Positions 1-6,053 of a DNA stretch of 11,733 nucleotides are shown in pieces. The notes under the pieces were generated by a model that was not told where the DNA came from, made no database searches, and saw only the letters and a program-made list of their open reading frames with translations. This DNA is from CAZGMN01 sp964526905 (lineage in GTDB: Bacteria; Acidobacteriota; Aminicenantia; Aminicenantales; Aminicenantaceae). The number at the start of each line of letters is the position of its first letter. The stretch's first letter is position 1. The stretch is taken from NCBI GenBank assembly GCA_964526905.1, contig CAZGMN010000092.1:1-11733 (forward strand), read 5' to 3'. The translations under genes were made by a program, and so were the position numbers.

Positions 1-536
1 TTGCCTCAGGTTTATCTTTTTTCCTGGCTGTGGCCGCCGTCTTCCTGCCTGCTGGCTCTCTTGGGCCTTTGGCCTCGCTCAAGAGCGGAACAATCCTCGG
101 CCTTGGCCTTATTGGCATTGTCGCCTTATCCAAGCTTGTCGTTCGCATCATCCTCAAAGGGCCAGAAAACTGGATGGATAAGGCCCTTCCCCTTGTTTCC
201 ATGTCAGGAATCTGTCTGATCATTGCCGTTATCACCGCCCGTTCCAGGAATGAGCTTTTGACTGTCGGCTTGGCTTTGCTCCTGGCGGTCATGCTCCACA
301 ATGGAATCGGCTATTTGCTTGGGTATTGGACAGCCAGGGCCTTTAAGCTGGATAAGACCTCGTGCCGCACGATCAGTTTCGAAGTCGGAATGCAGAACGG
401 CGGAATGGCCACCGGCCTGGCCATGGAAGTTCTCAAGAGCACAAGCGCCGCTCTTGCCCCGGCGATATTCGGTCCATGGATGAACATCTCCGGCTCAGTC
501 CTCGCCAACTGGTGGCGCCGGAAGCCCGTCAAATGA
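1..536 (+). CDS. Bile acid:sodium symporter (BASS) family transporter, C-terminal part
   Basis: This is the 3' end of a gene that starts before the window; the reading frame is open from base 3 with no stop. About 177 residues are visible, ending at TGA 534-536. They are very hydrophobic, with about four to five membrane segments. A conserved stretch, GMQNGGMATGLA (bases about 385-420), and the ending SGSVLANWWRRKP match the C-terminal half of BASS-family secondary transporters, which move bile acids, pantoate or other organic anions with sodium across the inner membrane. The GTG at base 30 is an internal valine codon, because in-frame coding sequence continues upstream of it. The substrate cannot be deduced. 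The gene runs in the same direction as its neighbour but is separated by about 118 bp holding a separate promoter, so it is probably not cotranscribed with the ATPase. Family assignment is good; function is inferred from the family. Confidence 0.85.
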   Translation, partial: ASGLSFFLAVAAVFLPAGSLGPLASLKSGTILGLGLIGIVALSKLVVRIILKGPENWMDKALPLVSMSGICLIIAVITARSRNELLTVGLALLLAVMLHNGIGYLLGYWTARAFKLDKTSCRTISFEVGMQNGGMATGLAMEVLKSTSAALAPAIFGPWMNISGSVLANWWRRKPVK

Positions 537-551
537 AAGGCATTTGCCTTT
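536..551 (+). repeat. Short perfect inverted repeat just after the transporter stop codon
   Basis: AAAGGCA at 536-542 is followed after two bases by TGCCTTT at 545-551, giving a 6-bp hairpin with a four-base loop that begins in the stop codon. No run of T follows, so it is not a classical intrinsic terminator. It could mark the mRNA 3' end or be chance. Confidence 0.3.
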
Positions 552-601
552 AGGCCTCTCCGTCAAGCTTGCCAAGCTTTAAGGCAAAATTTAAAAATTT
601 C

Positions 602-640
602 TCCCTTAAATTTTAACTTGACATATTAAAAATTAAGGGA
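602..640. promoter_or_regulatory. Imperfect inverted repeat over the ATPase promoter, possible operator
   Basis: The arms 602-616 (TCCCTTAAATTTTAA) and 626-640 (TTAAAAATTAAGGGA) are complementary at 14 of 15 positions, with a 9-base centre, CTTGACATA. The centre contains the entire -35 hexamer of the promoter for the ATPase gene. A dimeric repressor bound here would block RNA polymerase. Each arm ends in a GGGA/TCCC half-site. Since no regulator gene is adjacent, autoregulation by the ATPase (which has an internal winged-helix-like segment) or control in trans are both possible. The symmetry is seen directly; the operator role is inferred. Confidence 0.5.
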
Positions 641-647
641 TTAAAAT
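618..647 (+). promoter_or_regulatory. Sigma70-type promoter for the ATPase gene
   Basis: A perfect -35 box TTGACA (618-623) is followed by an 18-bp spacer and a -10 box TAAAAT (642-647), five of six to consensus. The expected transcription start is about 653-655, that is, at or next to the ATG at 655. No Shine-Dalgarno lies at a useful distance; the only purine run, AAGGGA at 635-640, falls upstream of the predicted start of transcription. The message may therefore be leaderless. Confidence 0.6.
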
Positions 648-654
648 TTAGCTT

Positions 655-1878
655 ATGAAGCCTCGTATCTTGGCCAGAACGATTCGAAAAGCCCTAAAAA
701 CATTTCCGGCGATAGTGGTCACAGGGCCTCGGCAATCCGGCAAAACAACGCTCTTAAAAGTGCTTTTTTCAAAGACCCACCAATTTGTGACCTTAGAAGA
801 CCCCGATATAAGAATAAGGGCCAAAGAAGACCCTATCCATTTTTTAGAACGTTATTCAGCGCCTGTCATTATCGATGAAATACAATATGCCCCAGAATTG
901 TTATCCTATATCAAAACCAGAATTGATCAAAATAGGAAACCTGGCCAATGGCTATTCACTGGCTCGCAAAATTTTGTCCTGATGCAAGGGATTAGCCAAT
1001 CATTGGCAGGCAGGGCCGCTGTTCTCTCTCTCTTGCCGTTCTCCTTTTCTGAAAGGATAGAACAAGGGGAAATTGCCAGAGAGGCCACAGAATGGCTAAA
1101 AAAGCTCACCTTTCAAAAAAAATGTGAAGATAAGATTTCACTCAGTGAGGTGATACTGAGGGGGAGTTATCCAGAAATTGCCAGCAAAAGGTCTGTAGAC
1201 CGACAGCTTTGGTGTGGGTCATACATCTCCACCTATTTAGAAAGGGATGTCAGAAATCTGGCTCAAATAGGAGATTTGAGTCAATTCGAGAGATTTTTAA
1301 GATTATGCGCAACACGGACAGGGCAACTTCTCAATCTCTCAGAATTAGCGAAAGAGATCGGCATGAGTGTTCCTACTGTGAAGCGCTGGCTTTCTATATT
1401 GGAGACCGGACACCAAATCTATTTGCTCTATCCATATTATAAAAGCTTGGGAAAACGTTTGGTCAAAAGCCCTAAATTATATTTTAACGATAGCGGTCTG
1501 GCCTCATATCTATTAGGTTTACATGACCGTGAAACTCTTCTCAGCAGCCCAAACTTTGGAAACCTTTTTGAAACGATGATTGTCACCGATTTTTTAAAGC
1601 GATTCCTCCATTTTGGCCAAATGCCCTCTATGTATTATTTACGCACTCGAGACGGGTTGGAAATAGACCTCGTTCTGGAACTCAACCAGAAGCTGCATCT
1701 GTTTGAAATAAAAAGTTCGATGACAATTCTACCCAGGCATGCCTCTACGCTGCTAAGAATTTCCGGCGATTTAAAATCGCTTGTTAAAACTTCTTCCGTT
1801 ATTTCTGCTGCATTGGAAAGCTTCCCCATAAAGAATGGAGTTTATAACTATTGCTGGAAGGACGTCCTCTGTGTTTAA
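655..1878 (+). CDS. AAA ATPase with DUF4143 C-terminal domain
   Basis: The protein has 407 residues. The N-terminal AAA_14 ATPase domain has a Walker A motif GPRQSGKTT (residues 24-32), a Walker B VIIDE (71-75), a sensor-like GSQ (103-105) and a conserved SLAGRA (116-121). A middle segment, about 222-250, looks like a winged helix-turn-helix (LSELAKEIGMSVPTVKRWL). The C-terminal DUF4143 region has YFNDSGLASYLLG (276-288), and then D338 and EIK (351-353), in an arrangement reminiscent of a PD-(D/E)XK nuclease fold. The length is normal for the family, and nothing looks broken. This family is very common in archaea and anaerobic bacteria, is often strain-variable, and has no firmly established function. 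The gene is monocistronic, with its own promoter and possible operator. The ATG at 655 is the only reasonable start even though it lacks a Shine-Dalgarno. The family call is firm; DNA binding or nuclease activity is inference. Confidence 0.9.
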   Translation: MKPRILARTIRKALKTFPAIVVTGPRQSGKTTLLKVLFSKTHQFVTLEDPDIRIRAKEDPIHFLERYSAPVIIDEIQYAPELLSYIKTRIDQNRKPGQWLFTGSQNFVLMQGISQSLAGRAAVLSLLPFSFSERIEQGEIAREATEWLKKLTFQKKCEDKISLSEVILRGSYPEIASKRSVDRQLWCGSYISTYLERDVRNLAQIGDLSQFERFLRLCATRTGQLLNLSELAKEIGMSVPTVKRWLSILETGHQIYLLYPYYKSLGKRLVKSPKLYFNDSGLASYLLGLHDRETLLSSPNFGNLFETMIVTDFLKRFLHFGQMPSMYYLRTRDGLEIDLVLELNQKLHLFEIKSSMTILPRHASTLLRISGDLKSLVKTSSVISAALESFPIKNGVYNYCWKDVLCV

Positions 1879-1903
1879 CTTCTTTCAATAAATTTTTTTC
1901 GAA

Positions 1904-1932
1904 TTGACAGCAAGTTTTCCCTGTGCTATAGC
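1904..1932 (+). promoter_or_regulatory. Extended -10 sigma70-type promoter for the MEDS kinase/NarL regulator pair
   Basis: TTGACA at 1904-1909 is a perfect -35 box. After a 17-bp spacer comes TATAGC at 1927-1932 (four of six), with TGC immediately before it (1924-1926), an extended -10 element. The predicted transcription start is about 1939. This makes the TTG at 1904, which opens the longest reading frame, part of the promoter rather than a start codon. Confidence 0.6.
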
Positions 1933-1947
1933 TTTAAAAAGCGAAGG

Positions 1948-1962
1948 CTCCTCTCGAGGAGG
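1948..1962 (+). promoter_or_regulatory. Shine-Dalgarno inside a hairpin upstream of the MEDS kinase
   Basis: AGGAGG at 1957-1962 is the ribosome site that supports the ATG at 1976, with a spacing of about 13 bases. Just upstream, CTCCT (1948-1952) is perfectly complementary to AGGAG (1957-1961) across a four-base CTCG loop. In the mRNA this would sequester the ribosome site. The pairing is seen directly; translational control is inferred. Confidence 0.5.
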
Positions 1963-1975
1963 ATCTTTAGAGAAG

Positions 1976-4738
1976 ATGGGAGAGAGAAATAGTCGGCAAG
2001 GAAAAAGAAAATCAGGCATCGATATTATAGGTGATGTCCCCTGGGGCACTCATCTCTGTCAATTTTACCGAACCAAACAAGATTTAATTGATGTTTTGGT
2101 GCCTTATTTCAAAGCTGGATTGGAAAATAATGAATTATGCTTGTGGGTCACTTCTGAGCCTTTAATAGCTGAGGAAGCAGAGAGGTCATTAAGAAAGGGG
2201 CTAAGGAACTTAGATAAATATATCAGGAGAGGTCAGATAGAAATAATGGATTTCAGCCAATGGTATACCAAATCAGGGATATTCGCAGCTGATGAAGTGC
2301 TGCGAGCCTGGATTAATAAAGAAAACGAAGCCGTAAAAGAAGGATATGACGGGCTTCGTCTTGCCGGAAATACCTATTGGCTTGAAAAGAAAGATTGGCG
2401 AGATTTTGCTGATTATGAAGTTGAGGTAAACAATGTTTTTCCCAGATATCGGATGCTGGCCGTTTGCCCCTATTCTCTTGATAAATGTGGAGCATCTGAA
2501 GTCATAGACGTGGTTAACAGCCATCAATTTGCTCTTATTAAGCGGAACGGCAAGTGGGAAATCATGGAAAGCTCCGAGCGTAAGAAGGCACAGGAGGCGA
2601 TCGAGGAAAAAGAGGCGTTTAATTTTACATTGTTCAACTATAATCCCATCCAGACCATAGTTGTGGATAATGAAGGAAGGGTGGTTAAAAGTAACCTTGC
2701 AAAAAGAAATTCAGGAGATAGATTGCCCAACATTGGGGATGTGATGTATGTAGATTATGCCGGAAAGCATGAGATTGATATGCGCACTGAGCTGATGGAA
2801 TGTATCAGAACAGGAAAGAAAAGAAATTTTGCTGAATTAAAATACGGAGATAAGTTTCTGAATGTCACCATAGCTCCCTTTCCCCAAGGTGCGATCATCA
2901 CCTCTCAGGACATCACCGAGCGCAAAAGGTCTGAGGAAGAGTATAGAGCTGTTGTCCGCACCGCTATGGATGGTTTTTGGGTTGTGGATACGCAGGGACG
3001 CTTTCTGGATGTGAGTGGCGTCTATATCCGTTTAATAGGTTATAGCCGTGACGAATTACTGAAAATGAGAATTCAAGATGTTGAAGCGCTGGAAACGCCA
3101 GAGAAGACTGCACAGCGGATCCGGAGGATAATGGCGAGCGGCAGGGACCGTTTCGAGACGCAGCACAGATGCAAGGATGGGAAGATTATTGATGTTGAGG
3201 TCAGCGTCAATTATTTGAAGGAAGCGGGTGGACGATTTTTTGTATTTCTTCGTGACATCACCCAGCGCAAGAAAATAGAGGAAGTGCTTAAAGAAAGTGA
3301 AGAGAAATACCGCAGCCTGGTCGAGCGTGCAAATGATGGAATTGTCGTCATTCAAGACAAGCTCATCAAATACATAAATCGTCGAGGAGCAGAGATTTTG
3401 GGATATACTGTCGAGGAAATCATCGGCACTCTTTTTACAAATTATATCCATCCAGATGAGGTTCAAAGAGTTCTAAGCTACTACACCCAGCGCATAAAAG
3501 GTAAGAGAGTGCCTTCAAAGTATGAGTCGGCTGTAGAGAACAAGGAGGGGCAAAAGATACCGGCTGAATTCAACGCGAGTGTGATCTCTTATCAGGGAAA
3601 AGCGGCAGATATGGTGATTTTCCGTGACATCACCGAGCGCAAGAAGGCCGAGCAGGTGCTGAAGGAATCAGAGGAGAAATACCGAACTTTGACGCAAGAT
3701 GTGAATGTCAGCATGTTCAGGACCAGCCCCGGGCCTAAAGGGAGATTTATCGAAGTGAATCCTGAGATTTTAAAGATGTTTGGCTATAAGAGTAAAAAGG
3801 AATTTTTTAAATTGAATATCTCTGACTTACATCAAGATCCAGAAGGTAGAAAAAAGTTCAACGAAAAAATGTTAAGAGATGGGTCTGTAAAAAATGAAGA
3901 ATTACGATTGAAAAAGAAAGATGGAACTCCAATTATCTGTTCGGTTTCAGCCGTGGCTGTAAAAGATGAGAAAGGAAGGGTGAGGTATTTTGACGGTATC
4001 ATTGAAGATATCACCGAGCGCAAGCGAGCAGAGGAAGAAATAAAAGCATCCCAAGAGCAGATGCGCAATCTTGCTGCCTATGTGGGTTCAGCGAGAGAGG
4101 AGGAGAGGACTAAAATCGCCCGCGAGATTCATGATGAGCTGGGGCAGTCGTTGACGGCATTGAAAATGGATCTATCCTGGCTTTACAAGAAGATACCTAA
4201 AGACAAAGCATTGCTGCCCAGGAGGACAAAATCGATGTTAGGACTGGTTGATACGACGATACAGTCGGTGAAAAGGATTTCCTCAGAATTGAGACCTGGA
4301 TTGCTTGATGACATAGGAGTATCAGCAGCGATTGAATGGCAGGGCGAAGAATTTCAAAGTCACACTGGAATCAGATGCGAAGTAAATATCGAGCCTGAAG
4401 ATATCATCCTCGACCAAGAGCGGTCGATAGCCATTTTCCGTATCTTTCAGGAGGCATTAACCAATGTTGCCCGCCACGCCAGGGCCACGAGAGTCAAAGC
4501 AAGCTTGAAGAAAAAAGGCGGCAAATTAGAGTTGAAGGTCAGGGACAACGGGAGGGGAATTACAGAAGAAGAAATTTCTGACCCCAAATCTTTTGGCCTG
4601 ATGGGGATAAAAGAGCGTGCCCATTTCTTGAATGGTAAAGTTGAAATCAAGGGAATGCCGGATAGAGGAACCTTGATAACAGTGAGGATTCCTCTTCCCA
4701 AAAAAGGAAAAAATGATAAAAATCCTGATCGCGGATGA
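1976..4738 (+). CDS. Soluble sensor histidine kinase, MEDS-4xPAS-HisKA_3-HATPase
   Basis: With the ATG at 1976 the protein has 920 residues. A longer frame starting at TTG 1904 adds 24 residues but overlaps the likely promoter, while AGGAGG lies before 1976. Residues about 19-189 form a MEDS domain (the DcmR/methanogen-methylotroph sensory family), beginning GDVPWGTHLCQFY. Four PAS domains follow: about 211-316 (degenerate), 317-432, 438-556 and 563-683, each ending in or near a DITERK-type linker. The HisKA_3 dimerisation domain has EIHDELGQSL with the phospho-acceptor His719. The ATPase domain has an N-box around Asn830, the G1 motif DNGRGI from Asp857, and GLMGIKERA from Gly874. There is no signal peptide or membrane helix, so it is cytosolic. 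HisKA_3 kinases (NarX/DegS/LiaS type) phosphorylate NarL-type regulators, and exactly such a gene follows with a 26-bp overlap. The ligand is unknown; MEDS is thought to bind hydrocarbon derivatives, which is family-level inference. Confidence 0.9.
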   Translation: MGERNSRQGKRKSGIDIIGDVPWGTHLCQFYRTKQDLIDVLVPYFKAGLENNELCLWVTSEPLIAEEAERSLRKGLRNLDKYIRRGQIEIMDFSQWYTKSGIFAADEVLRAWINKENEAVKEGYDGLRLAGNTYWLEKKDWRDFADYEVEVNNVFPRYRMLAVCPYSLDKCGASEVIDVVNSHQFALIKRNGKWEIMESSERKKAQEAIEEKEAFNFTLFNYNPIQTIVVDNEGRVVKSNLAKRNSGDRLPNIGDVMYVDYAGKHEIDMRTELMECIRTGKKRNFAELKYGDKFLNVTIAPFPQGAIITSQDITERKRSEEEYRAVVRTAMDGFWVVDTQGRFLDVSGVYIRLIGYSRDELLKMRIQDVEALETPEKTAQRIRRIMASGRDRFETQHRCKDGKIIDVEVSVNYLKEAGGRFFVFLRDITQRKKIEEVLKESEEKYRSLVERANDGIVVIQDKLIKYINRRGAEILGYTVEEIIGTLFTNYIHPDEVQRVLSYYTQRIKGKRVPSKYESAVENKEGQKIPAEFNASVISYQGKAADMVIFRDITERKKAEQVLKESEEKYRTLTQDVNVSMFRTSPGPKGRFIEVNPEILKMFGYKSKKEFFKLNISDLHQDPEGRKKFNEKMLRDGSVKNEELRLKKKDGTPIICSVSAVAVKDEKGRVRYFDGIIEDITERKRAEEEIKASQEQMRNLAAYVGSAREEERTKIAREIHDELGQSLTALKMDLSWLYKKIPKDKALLPRRTKSMLGLVDTTIQSVKRISSELRPGLLDDIGVSAAIEWQGEEFQSHTGIRCEVNIEPEDIILDQERSIAIFRIFQEALTNVARHARATRVKASLKKKGGKLELKVRDNGRGITEEEISDPKSFGLMGIKERAHFLNGKVEIKGMPDRGTLITVRIPLPKKGKNDKNPDRG

Positions 4739-5345
4739 CCATCCGGTAGTTCGCAAAGGCTTGAAAGAGATCATCAAAGAAAATTCTGACATGGTTGTCG
4801 CCGCTGAGGCGGGCCATGGGCAGGAAGTTCTTGAAAAGGCGTTGAAAAAAGAATTCGATGTCGTTGTCCTGGACATTTCTATGCCAGGAAGAAGCGGACT
4901 GGAAGTTTTAAAACAATTGAAAAGAGAAAGGCCGAAGCTTTCTGTTCTGATATTGAGCATTCATCCTGAAGAACACTATGCCGTGCGGGTCTTAAAGGCG
5001 GGGGCTTCCGGGTATCTGACAAAAGAAAGTGTGCCGGATGAGTTGATAAAAGCCATACGAAAAATATCAACAGGAAGGAAATATATCTCTTCGACTCTTG
5101 CTGAAAAACTGGCCTTTGACCTGGAAAGCGGAGGCGAGAAGCCAGCTCATGAAAGACTCTCTGACCGTGAATATGAAGTCATGTGCCTGATTGCTTCTGG
5201 CAAGACCTTAAAAGAGATAGCTGAAAAGCTTTGCCTCAGTGCAAAGACAATCAGCACTTATCGCTCTCGAATTCTCGAAAAAATGAAAATGAAGAACAAT
5301 GCGGAATTAACTCATTACGCCATAAAAAATAATCTGGTGGATTGA
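4713..5345 (+). CDS. NarL/FixJ-family DNA-binding response regulator
   Basis: The protein has 210 residues with a normal REC plus HTH_LuxR layout. In the receiver domain, the acidic pair is D8-D9, the phospho-acceptor is D54 (VVLDISMPG), the conserved Ser/Thr is S82 and the conserved lysine is K104 (YLTKES). The C-terminal helix-turn-helix, about 146-205, starts LSDREYEVMCLIASGKTLKEI and contains the LSAKTISTYRSRILEKM recognition segment typical of the family. The ATG at 4713 has AAAGGA (4703-4708) just upstream and lies inside the 3' end of the kinase gene, overlapping it by 26 bp, so the two are translated from one message. It is the obvious partner of the HisKA_3 kinase, acting as a transcription activator or repressor in the cytosol. 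Its target genes are not visible here. No terminator with a T-run is seen after the stop. Confidence 0.93.
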   Translation: MIKILIADDHPVVRKGLKEIIKENSDMVVAAEAGHGQEVLEKALKKEFDVVVLDISMPGRSGLEVLKQLKRERPKLSVLILSIHPEEHYAVRVLKAGASGYLTKESVPDELIKAIRKISTGRKYISSTLAEKLAFDLESGGEKPAHERLSDREYEVMCLIASGKTLKEIAEKLCLSAKTISTYRSRILEKMKMKNNAELTHYAIKNNLVD

Positions 5346-5405
5346 TAATCTTTTTCTCCGCTTACTTATTCTGAAAACTTCCGAACTATTAAGCCTTTGC
5401 CTCGA

Positions 5406-5451
5406 TTTGTAGGATAAGCACTGACAAATTGGTTAGCCAAAATCCTACAAA
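5406..5451. repeat. Perfect 10-bp inverted repeat with inner hairpin in the intergenic region
   Basis: TTTGTAGGAT (5406-5415) is perfectly complementary to ATCCTACAAA (5442-5451). The 26-base centre contains a second small palindrome, TTGG-TTAG-CCAA (5429-5440). The right arm is followed by more A residues on the + strand, so it is not an intrinsic terminator for the upstream operon. Candidate roles are an operator for the receiver gene starting at 5556, or an mRNA structure at the 3' end of the upstream operon. The 5346-5555 region otherwise shows no gene and no convincing -35/-10 pair. Confidence 0.5.
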
Positions 5452-5535
5452 AAAATCAGAAAGATGAGGATAGTATTTTTTTCTTTGTTGAGTTCTATTT
5501 GAATTAAACTCACAAAGAGGTGGTGAGCCAAGCAG

Positions 5536-5559
5536 ATGAAAAAAGGAGCATCCTTATGA
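5536..5559 (+). other. Possible seven-codon leader ORF overlapping the receiver start
   Basis: ATG at 5536 opens a frame reading M-K-K-G-A-S-L and stops at TGA 5557-5559. That stop overlaps the ATG (5556-5558) of the receiver gene in an ATGA arrangement, like the gene junctions further downstream. A purine-rich GAGGTGG lies about 13 bases upstream. It could serve translational coupling, but so short a frame can easily be chance. Confidence 0.2.
5542..5548 (+). promoter_or_regulatory. Ribosome binding site fixing the start of the single-domain receiver
   Basis: AAAGGAG at 5542-5548 ends seven bases before the ATG at 5556. The alternative GTG codons at 5520 and 5523 have no properly spaced site, and would add twelve residues that do not belong to the receiver fold. 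Confidence 0.65.
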
Positions 5560-6002
5560 AAGTCTTTGTCGTGGATGATGCGCGTCTTGTGCGCCAAAGA
5601 ATAATAGAGATGATTTCTGAGCTTCGAGGAGTTGAAATCTCCGGCCAGGCAGAGAGGGCAAGAGAAGCCGTGGCCTCTATCAAAAAATCGAATCCAGATG
5701 TGGTCATTCTGGACATCCGCCTTCCTGGAGGAAACGGGATTGAAGTCCTCAAAGACATCAAGAAAAATAAATCGGCTCCGATCATTATTATCCTTACCAA
5801 TTATCCTTATCCCCAGTATAAGAAAAAATGCATGGAAGCTGGCGCTGATTTCTTTTTCGATAAATCCACAGAGTTCCATAAGGTCAATGAGGTTTTAAAG
5901 AAACTAATTAAAAAGTTTGAGGCAAAAGAAAATTTGTCAGCAAAGAAGCGAAAACAAACGACAAGAAGCGGCAAAAAACGACAAATTGCTTGCAAGTGTT
6001 GA
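5556..6002 (+). CDS. Single-domain response regulator (receiver) with lysine-rich tail
   Basis: The protein has 148 residues from the ATG at 5556, chosen because AAAGGAG lies seven bases upstream. The receiver fold begins immediately (MKVFVVDDARLVRQRI), with the acidic pair D7-D8, phospho-acceptor D53 (VVILDIRLPGGNG), conserved T81 and conserved K103 (FDKSTEF). After about residue 122 there is no output domain, only a basic tail (AKKRKQTTRSGKKR) ending C-K-C. It probably acts by protein-protein contact or as a phosphate shuttle. It sits between the NarL-type operon and the four-gene cluster, so its kinase is uncertain; either neighbouring kinase is a candidate. The stop codon overlaps a TTGACA at 5999-6004 that may belong to the next promoter. 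The family call is firm; partner and mechanism are open. Confidence 0.88.
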   Translation: MKVFVVDDARLVRQRIIEMISELRGVEISGQAERAREAVASIKKSNPDVVILDIRLPGGNGIEVLKDIKKNKSAPIIIILTNYPYPQYKKKCMEAGADFFFDKSTEFHKVNEVLKKLIKKFEAKENLSAKKRKQTTRSGKKRQIACKC

Positions 6003-6028
6003 CAATTCTTTTGATGTGCGTGAATTAT
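5999..6028 (+). promoter_or_regulatory. Candidate promoter for the four-gene kinase cluster
   Basis: TTGACA at 5999-6004 is a perfect -35 box overlapping the stop codon of the receiver gene. After 18 bp lies AATTAT (6023-6028), a four-of-six -10 box. Transcription would start about 6035, giving a leader of about 19 bases before the ATG at 6054. The weak -10 box keeps confidence low. Confidence 0.35.
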
Positions 6029-6053
6029 TTTTTTAATAAGATAAATATTAAAA

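Noticed and set aside
30..536. Complete short transporter gene starting at GTG 30
   Set aside because: In-frame coding continues to the window edge and the BASS fold needs about 300 residues, so this is a truncated view of a longer gene.
569..587. TTGCC/GGCAA hairpin (569-573 with 583-587) as the transporter terminator
   Set aside because: The stem is only 5 bp and is followed by mixed A/T rather than a T-run; it does not meet intrinsic terminator criteria.
1879..1900. T-run after the ATPase stop as an intrinsic terminator
   Set aside because: The T-run at about 1893-1899 has no G/C-rich hairpin before it.
3056..3466. Minus-strand frames of 130-150 codons opposite the kinases (also 4526-4960, 5445-5879, 9670-10134, 11142-11585)
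   Set aside because: They lie opposite well-supported conserved domains, have no recognisable motifs and no convincing ribosome sites; they are shadows of the real genes.
4697..4712. A-rich run before the NarL-type start as a programmed frameshift or slippage site fusing kinase and regulator
   Set aside because: The run is not in frame for a canonical -1 slippery heptamer, and the regulator has its own ATG with AAAGGA upstream, so simple overlapping translation explains it.
5346..5555. Small RNA or sigma54 promoter in the intergenic gap
   Set aside because: No TGGCAC-N5-TTGC element or convincing -35/-10 pair was found, and no hairpin with a T-run; only the inverted repeat is supportable.
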